Source: Punctularia strigosozonata HHB-11173 SS5 (Eukaryota; Basidiomycota; Agaricomycetes; Corticiales; Punctulariaceae). From it: a DNA stretch of 64,000 nucleotides. The stretch lies in NCBI RefSeq assembly GCF_000264995.1, contig NW_006767433.1:1954876-2018875 (forward strand), written 5' to 3'. Shown here piece after piece: positions 11,548-23,124 of this stretch. The notes beneath the pieces were generated by a model. It was not told the DNA's origin and searched no databases. It was given only the letters and a program-made list of their open reading frames with translations. Position 1 is the first letter of the stretch. The number at the start of each line of letters is the position of its first letter. The position numbers were made by a program, and so were the translations under genes.

Positions 11548-12225
11548 ATACATCGAATATCAGCAGCAATGTGCCATTCTGACCATGTTCAGCATTATGG
11601 CGTCGCCTGCTTCGGCTTGAGGGACGCGGTCACCCATGCGAGGGAACGTGCCTCAGTCGTGTCCTCCCAGTTCTGCTGTGCGGTGCGGTCGCCTGAACTT
11701 GCCGTCGTCCCACTTACATTGGCGCTTGCTATGAAATGCTACCCTTGCAGGTCGCTGGTCTCCACGAAACGCATTCGTGCTATATTCCCGTGCCCGCGCA
11801 AGGTGGTTAGTCGCAGCTCGTCCTGCGATCAGGGCCAGATTCCTCTCGCGGCGAATAGCTTCTTTCGCCATCGCCGTGCCACTCCGTCTCGTTGTGTCTC
11901 TTGCTTCCCTCTGTCCTTCGCCTTTTGTCTTTGCTCTTTCTGTGGCACAGGACAGTGTCTGTGTAGTAGCATCGATCTCTCTCCATCAACCTTGTACATT
12001 GATATCCCTCGCACCTCAGCTTCCTTTTAATTTGGGTGGTTCGTCCCGTTGATTACGTGTGATGCATACGCTCGTTTTAGTTGCCCTGTGCAGTACGCGG
12101 AAATAACGAGCTTCGTTGCCAAAGACGCGGGGGTATGCAGCGTGCGATGACCTCAGCGAACCAGCCTGTTGCCTAAGGCCCAAGAAACTCATGACAGGGG
12201 ATATATATCCGATGTACACACGGAT
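11548..12225. other. Convergent intergenic region
   Basis: About 680 bp between the stop codons of PPZ and the SLC35F-type gene. Open stretches here are arginine/cysteine-rich with no recognisable motif. Probably two 3' UTRs. A pyrimidine-rich block lies at about 11870-12030. Confidence 0.45.
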
Positions 12226-13805
12226 CTAAGTTGACTTTAGCATGTCTACGGCGAGGACACCAAACGCAACGACAATAGCAGCAGCTCCAGATATGCTCCA
12301 GAGCGTCACAGTCTATCCATGAAGTCAGTTTATATGAAACCAGGATTGTTCAGAAAGAAGCCCCACCTGCCACGCATCCCCGAATACCATGTCCGACAGG
12401 AAAACAAGCACGATAACCAAGAGGTATCCCACGGATACTACTATGGGTCCCCAAACGCCTAACAAAATCTTTGAAACTTTCCTTAGTGAGAGAGCTGCAT
12501 GAGATATCCGAGCAGACGCACCATGAAGCCCGCATTAAACACCATACCGCTCACCGCGATACCAGCGATCGAGAAGACGGTGAGCATATTTGCTGGCAGA
12601 GCAAACTCTTCGATGCCCGTCCAATGCAAAAACGGGAGCGGGATCCAAAGCACCAGGAACGTGCATAAGCCAATGGCACAGGTAAGCAGGTTGGCATACA
12701 GGCCGAACGGCAATGGATCGGTGGCGTCCTCGATCGGTCTAGCCGGTTGCTCATCGCCGTCCGTATCTGCGTCTGGCAATGCGGAGTAATGCACGGCTGG
12801 TGGTATGACTTCATCCGGGTCAGAAGGGAGGGTAGCGTGTTTCTGGGTGGTCTTTGAGTTCATCGAAGGAACTGCGGCGCGTACTGCTGCTAACCTTGTA
12901 TAATGGTTGGTAAAGGCCATATCCGACGCTCGCGCACAGGGTGAGCAGATCGCCAACCAGAGGTGCGGACGGCTTGTATTTCAGCGAGAATTGGGCTTCG
13001 CTACCAGCTGCCTCTTCACCTGGTGTCTCGATGACTGAGCCACCATATACCACAGCGAGCACACCCAGGGTAGCCAGTACGACGGCGGCGAGTTTCCGGC
13101 TCTCCCATTTCAGTTTAAATATCTTCACGCTGAACACGTATGCAAAGAAAGCGTTCGCATTCCATATGCTGTGCGTTCATGGTCAGAGCATTTCCGGCTG
13201 TACGCAACAAAACTCACGCAGTGACATCGCTCAATCTATATGGATCAGATGAATTTATGGACGGGGTGCGGCAAAATGAAATCTCACGGTGCCATAGATA
13301 CGGCGGCGAACCACAGTATGCCCGGTGTCGTAACCGCCATCGTAAGCACAAAGACAAAAATGCCAAATCTGGCGACAGGGACAGTAGGCGGTCGACGGGT
13401 AGGAGCCTTACTGGGCAGCATATGTCGACTGAGCGCACTAGCCAGATTCTGTGTGATATCTTGTATGGTGTATCCTTGATTTGATCCCAGCAAAAATGCT
13501 ACATGCAATGGGAGTATTAAAGCGAACGCAGAGTGGACTATGTAGCTGCCGTTTTCTCCCAAGTTAATGAATGATATCACACCGTTGATGATACTCACAA
13601 GAGGAAGAAAGGATGCCGGTAGGTCAGGGTGGTCTGAACATACTATTCCGCAACCCTGATCATTTTACTGTAAGCAGGTGATGTGTACATCGTGACTGAC
13701 CTGGCTCAATTGCGATTCGAGCACGAAACCGACGAGGGTCGCGACGAAGAGAATGATTGCTGCCTTGCCGCCCACGAGCGGAGTGCTGACGGGTGCCCCG
13801 GCCAT
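12226..13805 (-). CDS. SLC35F/EamA-type membrane transporter
   Basis: Multipass drug/metabolite-transporter superfamily protein of the SLC35F5/Thi74-like group; the substrate is unknown. It starts MAGAPVSTPLVGG with a first membrane helix AIILFVATLVGFVLE. It continues with YVQTTLTYRHPFFLL, YIVHSAFALILPLHVAFLLG, RFGIFVFVLTMAVTTPGILW, a conserved WNANAFFAYVFSVKIFKLKW helix pair, KLAAVVLATLGVLAVVYGG, GDLLTLCASVGYGLYQPLYK, LLTCAIGLCTFLVLWIPLPF, ANMLTVFSIAGIAVSG and VFNAGFMILLGVWGPIVVSV, and ends with a TVTLWSISGAAAIVVAFGVL helix: about ten segments in all. Exons are joined through short introns, and an Asp/Pro-rich loop (HATLPSDPDEVIPP) sits mid-protein. Divergent from bL36m across about 210 bp, which may be a shared promoter. 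Confidence 0.85.
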
Positions 13806-14014
13806 TCCTTCCCCGGTAAATTCAGAAATGCGGTCCAGATTCAGTGAAAAAAGAGTTGATTGAAGTACAGTATATGTTGCAGGATTGATCTAAGCGTGGG
13901 GGCAGAAGGTCCAGACTCAAAGAAGAACGTGGTTGTGGTCAAGCACCGCGCTGCGTCTTCTCCCGCGACCTTTTCTAGGCACTCCAGCGCTTCCACCTCA
14001 TCCGTCCCGCAGAC

Positions 14015-14308
14015 ATGCTGCGTCCTTTGTTGGCATCCAGTCGACCGCTCATCGCAAGATTTCGTCAAGCCGCGTTGCCTCTGACTCATCCCCACCCACA
14101 TCATGCCCATGCCCCATCTGCCACACCACCTCTCGCGCGCGGCATGAAAGTGCGCTCCTCGGTCAAGCCCATGTGTGAAGGGTGCTCCGTCGTTATACGG
14201 AAAGGCCGGGTATACGTGATCTGCAGTCGGAATCCTAAACACAAGCAGGTGCGCCCGTTCCCGGGGGAGGGTTCCAATCTTCTTATGCCTTCGTAGCGTC
14301 AGGGATAG
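14015..14308 (+). CDS. RTC6/MRPL36: Mitochondrial ribosomal protein bL36m
   Basis: Large-subunit mitoribosomal protein with a zinc-ribbon fold. Two exons: 14015-14248 and 14297-14308, 81 residues. Residues 1-43 form a mitochondrial presequence ([20 protein letters not shown]). The mature bL36 core begins at [14 protein letters not shown] and runs to [17 protein letters not shown]. The Cys-X2-Cys pair, the later Cys (VICS) and the His (KHK) are the usual zinc ligands. The second exon is only four codons, reading RQG then stop, which reproduces the canonical HKQRQG ending of bL36. Reading through the intron instead gives an unrelated tail. Convergent with DHFR, 104 bp away. Confidence 0.93.
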
Positions 14309-14412
14309 TATGAAGGGCCCAGGGAGAACGGGCGTTGTTTCCGTTGGCAACGCTCGTGCATACGAAGGCATAACTATATACACCCATAATGTGAAGACAT
14401 GCGCTACTACCC

Positions 14413-15091
14413 TTACTCAGTTGCTCGGATCCACATTTGAAACTCGTATGCCATTCCGTTCTCTTCTTGGGGGCCCTCCGGCACCTCCCAGTTCACCCAT
14501 GTCCTCAAGTCCTCATGTGTCGCTCTCCTCCACGCCTTCCCCTCCGCTTCGCCCTGGAAGTCAGGCATGAACACGTCGCACTCTTCGAACTCCGGCGAGA
14601 TGACCCGCGTTAGAAGAACGCGGTCGACGTATACCGGAGATGTCGGCGGCAGGGCCAGGGCTTCCCTGTAAATTGAGGCCCCTCCAATCACGAAGACGCG
14701 GTGTAGGGAGCTGGGTGTTGCCAACTTGTTGATCACAGCCTGCAGGCTCGGCTGAAGGCTGATCGGTGCGGTCACAGCGGCTCCAGGTGGCATCCTGATT
14801 CCTGCATCAGACAATACGTTCCTAGCTCCCAGATCATCGGACACACAGCTGATACTCCTTCTTGCTGCTGATGATGATGTTCAGCCGTTGCTTGAGCGGC
14901 TTGAATTTAGCGGGGATACTCTCCCAGGTGTTCCTCCCCATCACGACCGCATTCAGTTCGCCCTCTGGCGCCTCTGACGTGACCCGAGCGAAGTACTGCA
15001 TCTCCTTTGGTAACCTCCACGGCAATGTGCCATTTTTTCCGATGCCGTTGTTGACGGTAGCGGCTACGATGAGAGTGAGGCGGGTTTGCAT
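14413..15091 (-). CDS. DFR1: Dihydrofolate reductase
   Basis: Reduces dihydrofolate to tetrahydrofolate with NADPH, feeding thymidylate and purine synthesis. It starts MQTRLTLIVAATVNNGIGK. Conserved parts are the substrate loop GTLPWRLPKEMQYF, VVMGRNTWESIP (NADPH site), LNIIISS, HRVFVIGGASIYREAL and DRVLLTRV, with a C-terminal FQMWIR strand. A 51-nt intron links EYQL to MPPGAAVTAP; without it the frame closes early. An in-frame Met farther upstream (15166) would add an Arg-rich leader; I prefer 15091 because the family's first beta-strand starts there. About 200 residues, normal for fungal DHFR. Confidence 0.93.
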
Positions 15092-15398
15092 GCCGTTGAC
15101 GCGACGAGGAGGCAACGTGGCGGTGTCGCACCCTAGTCTCGAAACCAGCCGCCTCTGCCCGCGCACACGCTTTCCCGCCTCTTTCCCGCCTCCCTCGAGT
15201 CCAGCATCTCACAGCGCCCCTGGGATCGCGCAGAGAAACTGGGTCTCGAGTCTACGCCCGCCCTCTCTAAGCTCTCTACGCGGCGATCATAGATATCCTG
15301 TATGTATTTCTCGTTGGAGGCCCAAAACTAACGTAATATTACATGGCGGGTAATGTAAAGTCCACAAATGCGATCCAGTCAGGGAATGTCGAATGCGA
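15092..15398. other. Upstream region of DHFR
   Basis: About 300 bp between DHFR and the stop codon of the RTA1-like gene. It probably carries the DHFR promoter. No coding or repeat signal seen. Confidence 0.45.
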
Positions 15399-16816
15399 TC
15401 AGGCAACGTGTGAGGTGTGTCGTTTCGACATGTTCAAAAGGACACCGGGATGGAAGAAATTGAGGCAGAACATGGCTGCTGTGATCATGCCGCCGTCAAG
15501 CACGTTGAAGTAAACTTGCGTTTGTATGATGCGACCCGTCCATCCATCTGCTAATTCAATAGTTCGATACACCGACCTGCACGGCGAGCGCGATCAGAAA
15601 TGCATCGGAGGACTAGCAGGCAGCCGATGCTCACCGGATGAAAATCAGTGTTGTGCTCAAAATTAAGCCGATGATCATCAGTTGAAGCTTCCGGTCCAGA
15701 ACGGGCTGAGTGTCCGATTGACCCTTTAACTCGGTTTCGCTCGATTCGTGTTGCACCTTCCGAACCGGTCTGTGTGCCAAGAAGCGCATGAAAAATTCTC
15801 CAGCGCAAGCCACATAGACAGATATTGCCACTATGAGCACGTCAGCAACACATCGCGGGCATGCAGGGACAAACGTACCCATCTGAAAAACAATACCGCC
15901 CAACATGATATGGCCGCCCTTAAGGTGCTAAAGTTAGCATGAGGCATCGACTTACGCGCACACAAAACAGACCTTGGCAGGGTTCATGTTCTGCTCGGCG
16001 GCTCGAGAAGCAGATGCGCCGCCGACCGCTTGGACGACCAAGGCAACGAAATCCTGTAGAGGTGGATGAACGAAGGGTTGACGAAAGGGCGAGGGCGATA
16101 ATAGACTGACGAAGCACAAGAAGACGACGGTATCTGAAAGCATCGCAAGAATGAGCACCGCGCAGATTGGTGACTATGCGGCCTTCGACTCACACGTCTT
16201 GGGTCCCAAACGGCTGTATTCACTGCCCAATCGTTGTATGATACGTCCCAGGATGATAAAGTTTGCGGCAACGAGGGGCGTGGGTGCAATAATCGTGGTC
16301 GTGATTCTAGAAGGTCGAGGTTCAGGAGGCAATGTACGAATCCGAATTGCATCATGAAACTCACTGCATGAGATAGGGGTCAAGCAGTAGAGGATTTTTC
16401 GATGACCACAAACGACCAGACCAGCCTGACAACCGGATGAGCACGGGGAGGGCGCATGCAATCATGAACCTCACCAATAATCTCAGTGAAACCAGCGAGT
16501 ACCGCGGTCGGGAATAACCACCACATCCTGAAGTAAATCGCCTGACCGAAATGGATGACTACATATACAGTGTCATTAGCTGGCCTTGATCGTCCGTAAG
16601 ACGATACGTACGAGTCGACAAGCCAAACAAAGCTATGAACAGAGCGCATATCCATAACGTCGGTACATAGCCATATGGCGAATGGTGTCTTGGCGGGGTC
16701 TGAGCGAGAATAGTCGCATTCGTTGCGGCGAAAGCTACGGGCGTGGTTGAAAGTCAAGAAGCCGAGTCTAATACGAGAAGTCGGCGTTTAGGGTGGCACT
16801 CACAAGAAGCTTCCAT
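15399..16816 (-). CDS. RTA1-like (lipid-translocating exporter family) membrane protein
   Basis: Fungal-specific seven-helix membrane protein. In yeast RTA1-family members are linked to resistance to sterol biosynthesis inhibitors and sphingoid-base export; the role here is inferred. A split first exon (MEASS) joins FAATNATILAQTPPRHHSPY and then the RTA1 blocks: YGYVPTLWICALFIALFGLS, YFRMWWLFPTAVLAG, APTPLVAANFIILGRIIQRL, VVQAVGGASASRAAEQN, HIMLGGIVFQM, VAISVYVACAGEFFMRFLA, LQLMIIGLILSTTLIFIRSV, YRTIELADGWTGRIIQTQVY and FNVLDGGMITAAMFCLNFFH. The ExxxGxxG-like and VYRTIELADGW motifs are diagnostic. The multi-exon model needs about nine short introns; most were checked for phase, not all. Confidence 0.88.
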
Positions 16817-17397
16817 TGGCGTCGCCCAAGTGCAACGAGCACCTACTGAGCTCTGCGTCGCTTAAGGGGACCAAGAGTGCCTGCAACGACGGATCAACAA
16901 GCTGCTGATTTTATACACTCCCCAAAGGGGCCAGGTGGTAGCGTATCCCAGCATGCGTGCACACTGCAAGCATTATTTCATTGATCGGGAACCGATGGCC
17001 GTGTGAAAATCTGCCTAAAACGCCGGCAACGTTGCCGGTCTTGCGGACCTTGCACGATTGGCGGAAAAACGGGGACCATTGGTGAACTACTGGATAACTC
17101 ACTGATAGGCACTTGATGATCAACTCGTTAGCTTCCGTCATAGGCTGGGCTGGAGTGTTCCGAGCCGCCCGGTTCAAGACCCGGAGCTGCTACATGAGAA
17201 TTCTGCCACTGTGCGCAGCTTCGTGGGGTCGAGGTGATGACTAGTCTCAATGGGTTTATGTGCACCGGCCATGAGGCAGTTAAGCAACAAGTGCATTCCG
17301 ATACGTAAAATTACAGCCCATGCAATCGAGAGCCCGCAGTATGCAAAGAGAGAAACAAGGAAGATCGACGCTCACTGGTAGTTATTCCAGACTGAAC
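16817..17397. other. Intergenic region with a 16-bp palindrome
   Basis: About 580 bp upstream of the RTA1-like gene. The only structure noticed is a perfect 16-bp palindrome, CCGGCAACGTTGCCGG, at 17023-17038. No gene recognised. Confidence 0.45.
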
Positions 17398-18826
17398 TCA
17401 CAGATACCCATCCAACGCGGCAGCGGCAGGATTGGCCCTCGCATCAATGGGCATGGTCATCGGTATCGTGTCAATCAGCCTCGTTCCGACGCTCGTCCGG
17501 ATCGTGCTCTCCCAGTTCCGGAACCACTCGCCTTCCCTGACGCCCACCAGCTTCCGGGTGCCGCCCTCCTCGCGCACGAGCGCACTGGTCTTAGCGTCCT
17601 GTCCGAAACGGCCGACGTCTTCCTCGTCCGCCTGTTGCCACTGTTTCATCGCGTATGCACCGCCGCAGACTTCCCAACGCCCGCCTCCGCGAGAGTGGAA
17701 GCGCTTGTAGAGCCAGATGAAGGGCAGGATGAGGGTGATGAAGAATAGGACCTTGAGCCATTTGTTGGACAGAGCGCGACTGTATGGGGCGATGAGACGT
17801 CTGCGGTCGATATCTCTCAGGGAAGGAAGCGGTCCACTAACCTGAGTCGGTTGTCTGACCGTACGCAGATCTTCGAATGCGACATATCGAAGGAGACCAT
17901 TATTATGCCCTTGTATCCTGTCGACAGTATGGCGGCCCGTGTGGCGGCCTCAAGGGCGCCCACGTTCCAGCCATAGACCACCTGTCAATACCATGACTTC
18001 AGCACCGTGAATTAACATTGAGGTAGACCGCCCCGGACCTTTTCGTAAACGAACTCCTTGAGGTATTTGTCCGAACCGCAATAATCATCTGCCCATTCCC
18101 TCAAAGTCTTGGATGACTTGAGCACGCCGACATGATGTGTCTCGTCCGTAACCGCCAGACCGCCTGCATCCCCAAGCCCGACCCAAGGCGGGAGGCCTTT
18201 CGCTGCTCGTTCTTTCCTCCAGGCCTGGGCCGCTTTCCGTTCGCGCCGCGCCGCCTTCGTCCGGCCGCCGAACAGGCTGTCCACTTGCTGAAACATGCGA
18301 CCGCGGTACGCAGGCTCGTTGTCAGCGATAGACCAATGCACGGGGCCGCTGACGATGTGTTGGCCGACGTCGATGGAGAAGTTAAAGTCCACCACGGTCT
18401 CGTTGTAGTGCTCTGTGCGCGTTGTGCTGCGACCGTTCGAGTCATGACCGTGGATGTAGCGCGTGCGCGATTCGGTATGTTCGCCCTTGCAGTGGACCAC
18501 GTATGTAGGAGGTGCAGCGGCCTGAGAGATGAGGAAGCGATACAAGGCCTCGCCTATATGACTCGTTCGGCACGAGTACTGAGCGATGTTGTTCCACGCT
18601 TACCGTCAGTGTTCAAATGGGGATCGTGCGAGACGATGACTCCGCCGGAATGGATAGAACATTCTGCCTCATAGGGGGTAAAGTCCGGTGGTGCATCCTC
18701 GCCACCTGGGAGCAAACTGAAAGCCTCAGAGTCGTTCGTCCCACCAAGCTCAACTAGAGTGTGCCCGACGCTCTCCTCGAAACTAGGAGGAGGAGGAAAG
18801 GCGTTCGAAGCGGATGGGCCGGCCAT
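17398..18826 (-). CDS. Conserved basidiomycete hypothetical protein with C-terminal membrane helix
   Basis: Function unknown. It starts MAGPSASNAFPPPPSFEESV (an in-frame Met at 18868 would add 14 residues). An acidic Pro-rich part contains LLPGGEDAPPDFTPYEAE and SHDPHLNTDG, then an intron leads to ALYRFLISQ, VVHCKGEHTESRTRYIHGHD, NFSIDVGQHIVSGPVHWSIA and DNEPAYRGRMFQQV, a basic linker, REWADDYCGSDKYLKEFVYE, VVYGWNVGALEAATRAAILS and SFDMSHSKICVRSDN. Near the C-terminus is one hydrophobic helix, KVLFFITLILPFIWLYKRF, followed by a conserved Trp-rich tail. From memory, very similar proteins occur across Agaricomycetes, so it is a real orphan family, probably membrane-anchored. The histidine-containing GPVHWSI and CKG motifs could be functional. 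Divergent from GT31 across about 700 bp. Confidence 0.8.
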
Positions 18827-18868
18827 ATGCTCGCGCGAGAGGTCGTCGTCGTCCTTGGTGAGGAGCAT

Positions 18869-19528
18869 GACCGTTAGTGTCTGGCGGTATATGAGCCAGA
18901 TCTATAGGTGGGTTCGGTCTCTGGTCTCTCGGTATTGCCAGCGAAGATGACTGCGAACAGTGCGAGTCGGCGCTGCGGACCTGCGGCGCGGTCCAGGGAA
19001 GGATAGCGGTACGGCGACATGATCGCCGTTGAGCACCGCCGCAGGACGGAATATTCCCAGGCCTAAACATACACTCAGGATCAGCTCAGGATGTATCCAA
19101 ACCAAGCCATCACGATGTTCTGGTGCTGGTCCATTTGCGTGGGTCATTCATAGAGTACAGTATCACGGATAGTGTTATCTCGTTGCCAAGTAGACTCGGC
19201 GCTGTGAATTGTTACCGCAGTCCGCATGTCTCTATAAAGAGGGTTTCGCATCGAGAACGGGGTGTATCCCCGGGTGCAGTGCGGGGATCGATGGATATAG
19301 CCACAGCGAGATCAGTTTTGCGGACCCAATGGCTCGTACATGGGCGCATTGCGATCAGAGTGAGGCCGTCTGGACTCTGAGGGTGCGAGAAAAAGAACGA
19401 AGCGTTGATGGACCCGTATTGAAGCGGGCCTGCAGCTTCGCGCGTCACGACACTAACTTAGACCAAGCTAACTCCCCCCATCCCTGTGCTCGCCTGCCCA
19501 GCTGCTGCAGCGGCAGCCTGAGACGACC
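18869..19528. other. Divergent promoter region
   Basis: About 660 bp between the hypothetical gene and the GT31 gene, pointing away from each other. Long open stretches here are in a GC-rich context and show no motif. Presumed to hold two promoters. Confidence 0.45.
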
Positions 19529-22158
19529 ATGCCCGCCTCCCTGGGTCCCTTCGACGCCCCCAAGGCCCGCTCCTCGCCGCCCCCGGGCCCGCCCCGCGAC
19601 TACGACAGCGCGTCCCGCTCCGACTCGTCCGCCACCGCCGCCCGCCCGTCCTCGTCCTTCATCGCCAAGCGCCAGTCTCCGCCCCACTCCGACTCGTCGG
19701 GCTCCCCGCGCTCGAGCGGCTCGCATACCCACGCCCCGCCGTCCCGCTCGGACTCGCCGTTCCCGCAGGCGTACCCCTCCGCCGTCAACCTCAGCGCGCC
19801 CCCGCCGCCATGGTCCTCCGACAGCGAACCCGGCGAACCGTTGCTCGGCTGGGCGCAGCGCAGCCTCCGCCATAGAGGCGATCGCCCGCGCTGGTGGGCG
19901 ACGGACGATGCGTCGCGGCGACGCCGACGAAGAGACGGATGGTATCTTCAAATCCGCAGGCTCTACAGGAACGTTCGTCGAACGCTCCGACATCCATGTC
20001 TCCCCTCCCAGCCCCTCACCATCGTGAGCGCATCCATCCATAGTCTGATCTAACGCTGTCTTGCTAAATCGGAACGATAGTTTTTGACGGCGCTGCTTTT
20101 CATCGCATTCGTCGTCTCCGTCACGCTCCTCTTGATGCACATCTTGAACCCGGATAAGGAACCGCTGCCATGGCGCGCCTACTGCTCTGTACCGTCCCCC
20201 TACTCTTCCCCGCATTACCCACATATTCCTTCCGCTCCCTCTGCTCTACCGCACACCGCGTCCCTATATGCCGTGCCGTTTCCCCCACCCAACTTGGAGA
20301 CGTTCGCGCCCGTCGGTCTCTTCGTCGGCATTTTCTCCATGGACTCGTATTTTGAACGTCGCATGCTCATTCGGACGACATGGGCCAATCACCCACGCAG
20401 TCGGGAGGGTGCAGGAGAGGGCGACGGAGGTCGCGGGACATCTCGTACGATCGTGCGCTTTATTTTGGGTCAGCCGCGGAAAGGAGATTGGGAGCGCAGG
20501 ATAAAGCTTGAGATGGAGAGTGAGTGCTTCCAGTGGTTTTCTGCATGTCGTGTGCCCTCAACGCCGCTTTGGCAGAGTACAACGATATCATCATCCTCCC
20601 CATCCAAGAGAACATGAACTCGGGGAAAACCCACTCGTACTTCAGCTGGGCAGCCGAGAATGCATGGGTCCCGCCCGTATCGCCCGGCAATGACCTTACA
20701 ACTCCTCCGCCCTTTTCCTACTCGGACTTTCGGGGACCCGCCCCCCCTCGGGCAGAGCACGATCCTTCGCCGACGTCCAACGGCTCGTGGGTCCGTCCTG
20801 ACTTTGTCGTCAAATGCGATGACGACTCCTTCGTGATGCTTGCCGAACTGGAAGCTCGCTTGCGCATCGAGCTCCACACCACCGGAAGCAACCTCACGAA
20901 CAAGCCGACGTTGCTCATGCCGTACGGGGACATTGGGTCCTCTCTGCAATCACCCCTCGCGACGCCAACTCACGTCCCCGCTGACGACAGTTCAGCGACG
21001 TCTCCGCCGTATCCTATCGACGCGGAGCGCGCCGTGATCCCGCCCACGGCATTGACATCCTACGTGCGCGCACCACCGCCGGACACGCCGCCACCGCCGG
21101 CGCACCCCCCGTCGTCTCTCGACGATCCACTCATCTACTGGGGATACCTTGTCAAGAATCGTTTCATGGGCGGCGAGCTGTACGCCCTCTCCTGGGCGCT
21201 CGTCGACTGGGTCGCGACCGATCCTGGTGTGAAAGGCCACCTGCGCGGGGCCGAGGATAAACAGACGGCCAAGTGGATGAACGCGCATCCGCGCGCGCAT
21301 GAGATTCGCTGGAAGAGCGAAAGGTGTTGGATGTACGATCACCCCAGATCGGGGACCGTGTAAGGGCTCCTCTCTCGTTCATTCCGGTCGCAAAGTAATG
21401 ACGAGCGTATCATCGCAGGTATTCGCATGGCTTCCTTTTCCCTTCGGAGGTGACCCGTGTACGGCATTCCATTATGTCGTACCTCGGTAAGAGTGCGCAG
21501 GACATCCTTGGGTCGCCATGGGTGCCTGCCATCGCCGTCAATGCGCCTACGCCCCCGCAGTGGGCACATTCGAGCGTGTCGACGTTCGGCGTGCGATACA
21601 ACGAACCGGTGTGGAATTTGACCACGGCGCAGAGTGTGGAAGCGATGGTGGAAGGTAGCTCCATGAGCATGCTGCAAAACGGTGTGTTGACCTAGATTCT
21701 ATGGACCGCGGAGCATGATTTGCTCAACGCGCGCTTTTCGGTCTGTAGGAAGCCCGATGACCCCAGAGTACGCGTTCGCTCGCCGTGAAGGCAGGCGAAA
21801 GCGATACGAAGGCGCCCGTGTGGGCGGTACGGTCGTGGTACATTTTATCAAGAAGCACATGTGGTTCCTCGAGACCGCACTCGCGCTGCTTGAGGGCGAT
21901 GAGGTTACGGAGCTGGAGCATACCGAGGACCTCATTGGCCTGGGCAGGACACGGCCGAACAACATGGCGAGCGCCGCTTCGGACGAGGCGACGCCAACCT
22001 CTATTTCTACTACAACGTCCCAGAGCGAAGGCGACGCAACGCTCACGGACAGCGAAAACGAGTCAACTTCCACGGACATGATCGACCAAAACCAGGGCGA
22101 GAACGTCGCCCGGCATACCTCGCCCTGGGCGAACAGGAGGAAGTACAAGCAATCATAG
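19529..22158 (+). CDS. Glycosyltransferase family 31 (beta-1,3-galactosyltransferase-like), type II membrane
   Basis: Likely Golgi enzyme adding beta-1,3-linked galactose or a related sugar; donor and acceptor are inferred from family only. Five exons join in phase (19529-20023, 20081-20519, 20576-21359, 21419-21681, 21749-22158), 796 residues. A long Ser/Pro-rich cytosolic tail is followed by one membrane anchor, FLTALLFIAFVVSVTLLLMH. The luminal GT31 domain shows LFVGIFSMDSYFERRMLIRT, FILGQPRKG, YNDIIILPIQENMNSGKTHS, the DDD-type metal motif in VVKCDDDSFV, and YWGYLVKNRFMGGELYALSW. A Ser/Thr/Asp-rich tail closes the protein after VVVHFIKKHMWFLETALALL. Much longer than animal GT31 enzymes, as usual for Agaricomycete members. 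Confidence 0.9.
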
Positions 22159-23124
22159 AGACATATCTATTTTCATGGTCTTTAATACGCACCCATAACA
22201 CCTCACTTTCTTATTGGCACATGTAGCATACTTTCCTTTGTCCTTGCCTACGCACTTGTCTGGCTTCGCATCGCGTCCTCGTCTAAGGACTTGGTCCGTG
22301 TTTGTATTGCAAGGCTCAGCGTACACTTTTTCTCGTCTGTCTTTATTGCTCGCATCTGCCGTCTTAGTCCATCCTTTGGGTAGCATATTCTGAACATTGC
22401 ATACTGGAACAATTCATCACTCTGAACGCATCTATGAACGTCTTGCCGTTAGTTGCCTCTCGCCTGTGGTGCATCACAGACGCGAGCGCATCGAAGGGTA
22501 GCAAGCACGAGCAAACAATTGCGTTGATCTCTCACGGCCCTGGAACTATATAAGCCTCTCCTCAGGATCCGAACAACTCATACTTACCTTGAAGGCGTGC
22601 TCCCCTTCATGTCCTGGGAGTGCGGGCTGTCGGGCCTTCCCAGAGCACGGCGACCTTGTCCATACAGGAAGGAACGGCGGCTTGTATGTGCTTCGGCGCA
22701 TGCACTTTCTCAATATTTCCCTGTCCTGCTTCGGCCCTCGGGCTGGGCAGGCCATTTTTTTTTCGTCCGTTCTCCCTCCTAACCCTAACCCTAGTGTTGT
22801 CTAAAAAAGGTGTAGTAGTCTGAGCAAAGTAATTCCTTCACACCCTTGCAAGTCAATGTGAGCGTGAGATGATGCTATCTGTAATGGTAGCGGTAGATAG
22901 ATAAGATCTAATCTAAATGTGTTACCGATAAGATAAGAGTAAGGTTCTTGATCAGTCAGCGAGGCCTTCAGTTTGAGGGAGACGATAGTTAATTCAGTGA
23001 GTATTCAACTAATCTAAGGATGCTTCATACAACGAAGCACACAATAGAGTCAATTGATTACTATCTAAGTTATACACGGGAGCTCCGAGAGCTCGATCAG
23101 CGCGAAAGCGCAGTTTATATCCTA
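22159..23124. other. AT-richer intergenic region with telomere-like motif
   Basis: About 970 bp downstream of GT31. On the minus strand a 77-codon open frame (22153-22386) has a Cys-containing end (CVGKDKGKYATC, CYGC), but no signal peptide exon can be joined with confidence. At 22774-22794 the sequence contains CCTAACCCTAACCCTAG, two and a half copies of the fungal telomere unit. The stretch to 23124 is AT-rich and shows nothing coding. Confidence 0.45.

Noticed and set aside
11569-12030. 153-codon Cys/Arg-rich plus-strand frame after PPZ
   Set aside because: No recognisable domain, no splice pattern, and it sits where the PPZ 3' UTR is expected.
13841-14383. 180-codon minus-strand frame opposite bL36m
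   Set aside because: The opposite strand encodes a complete, recognisable bL36m with canonical ending; the minus frame has no motif.
17151-17200. tRNA-like GGTTCAAGACCCGG segment
   Set aside because: Resembles a B box only loosely; I could not pair acceptor and anticodon arms around it.
19445-20224. 259-codon minus-strand frame
   Set aside because: Antisense to the first exons of the GT31 gene in GC-rich DNA; Arg/Gly-rich without motif.
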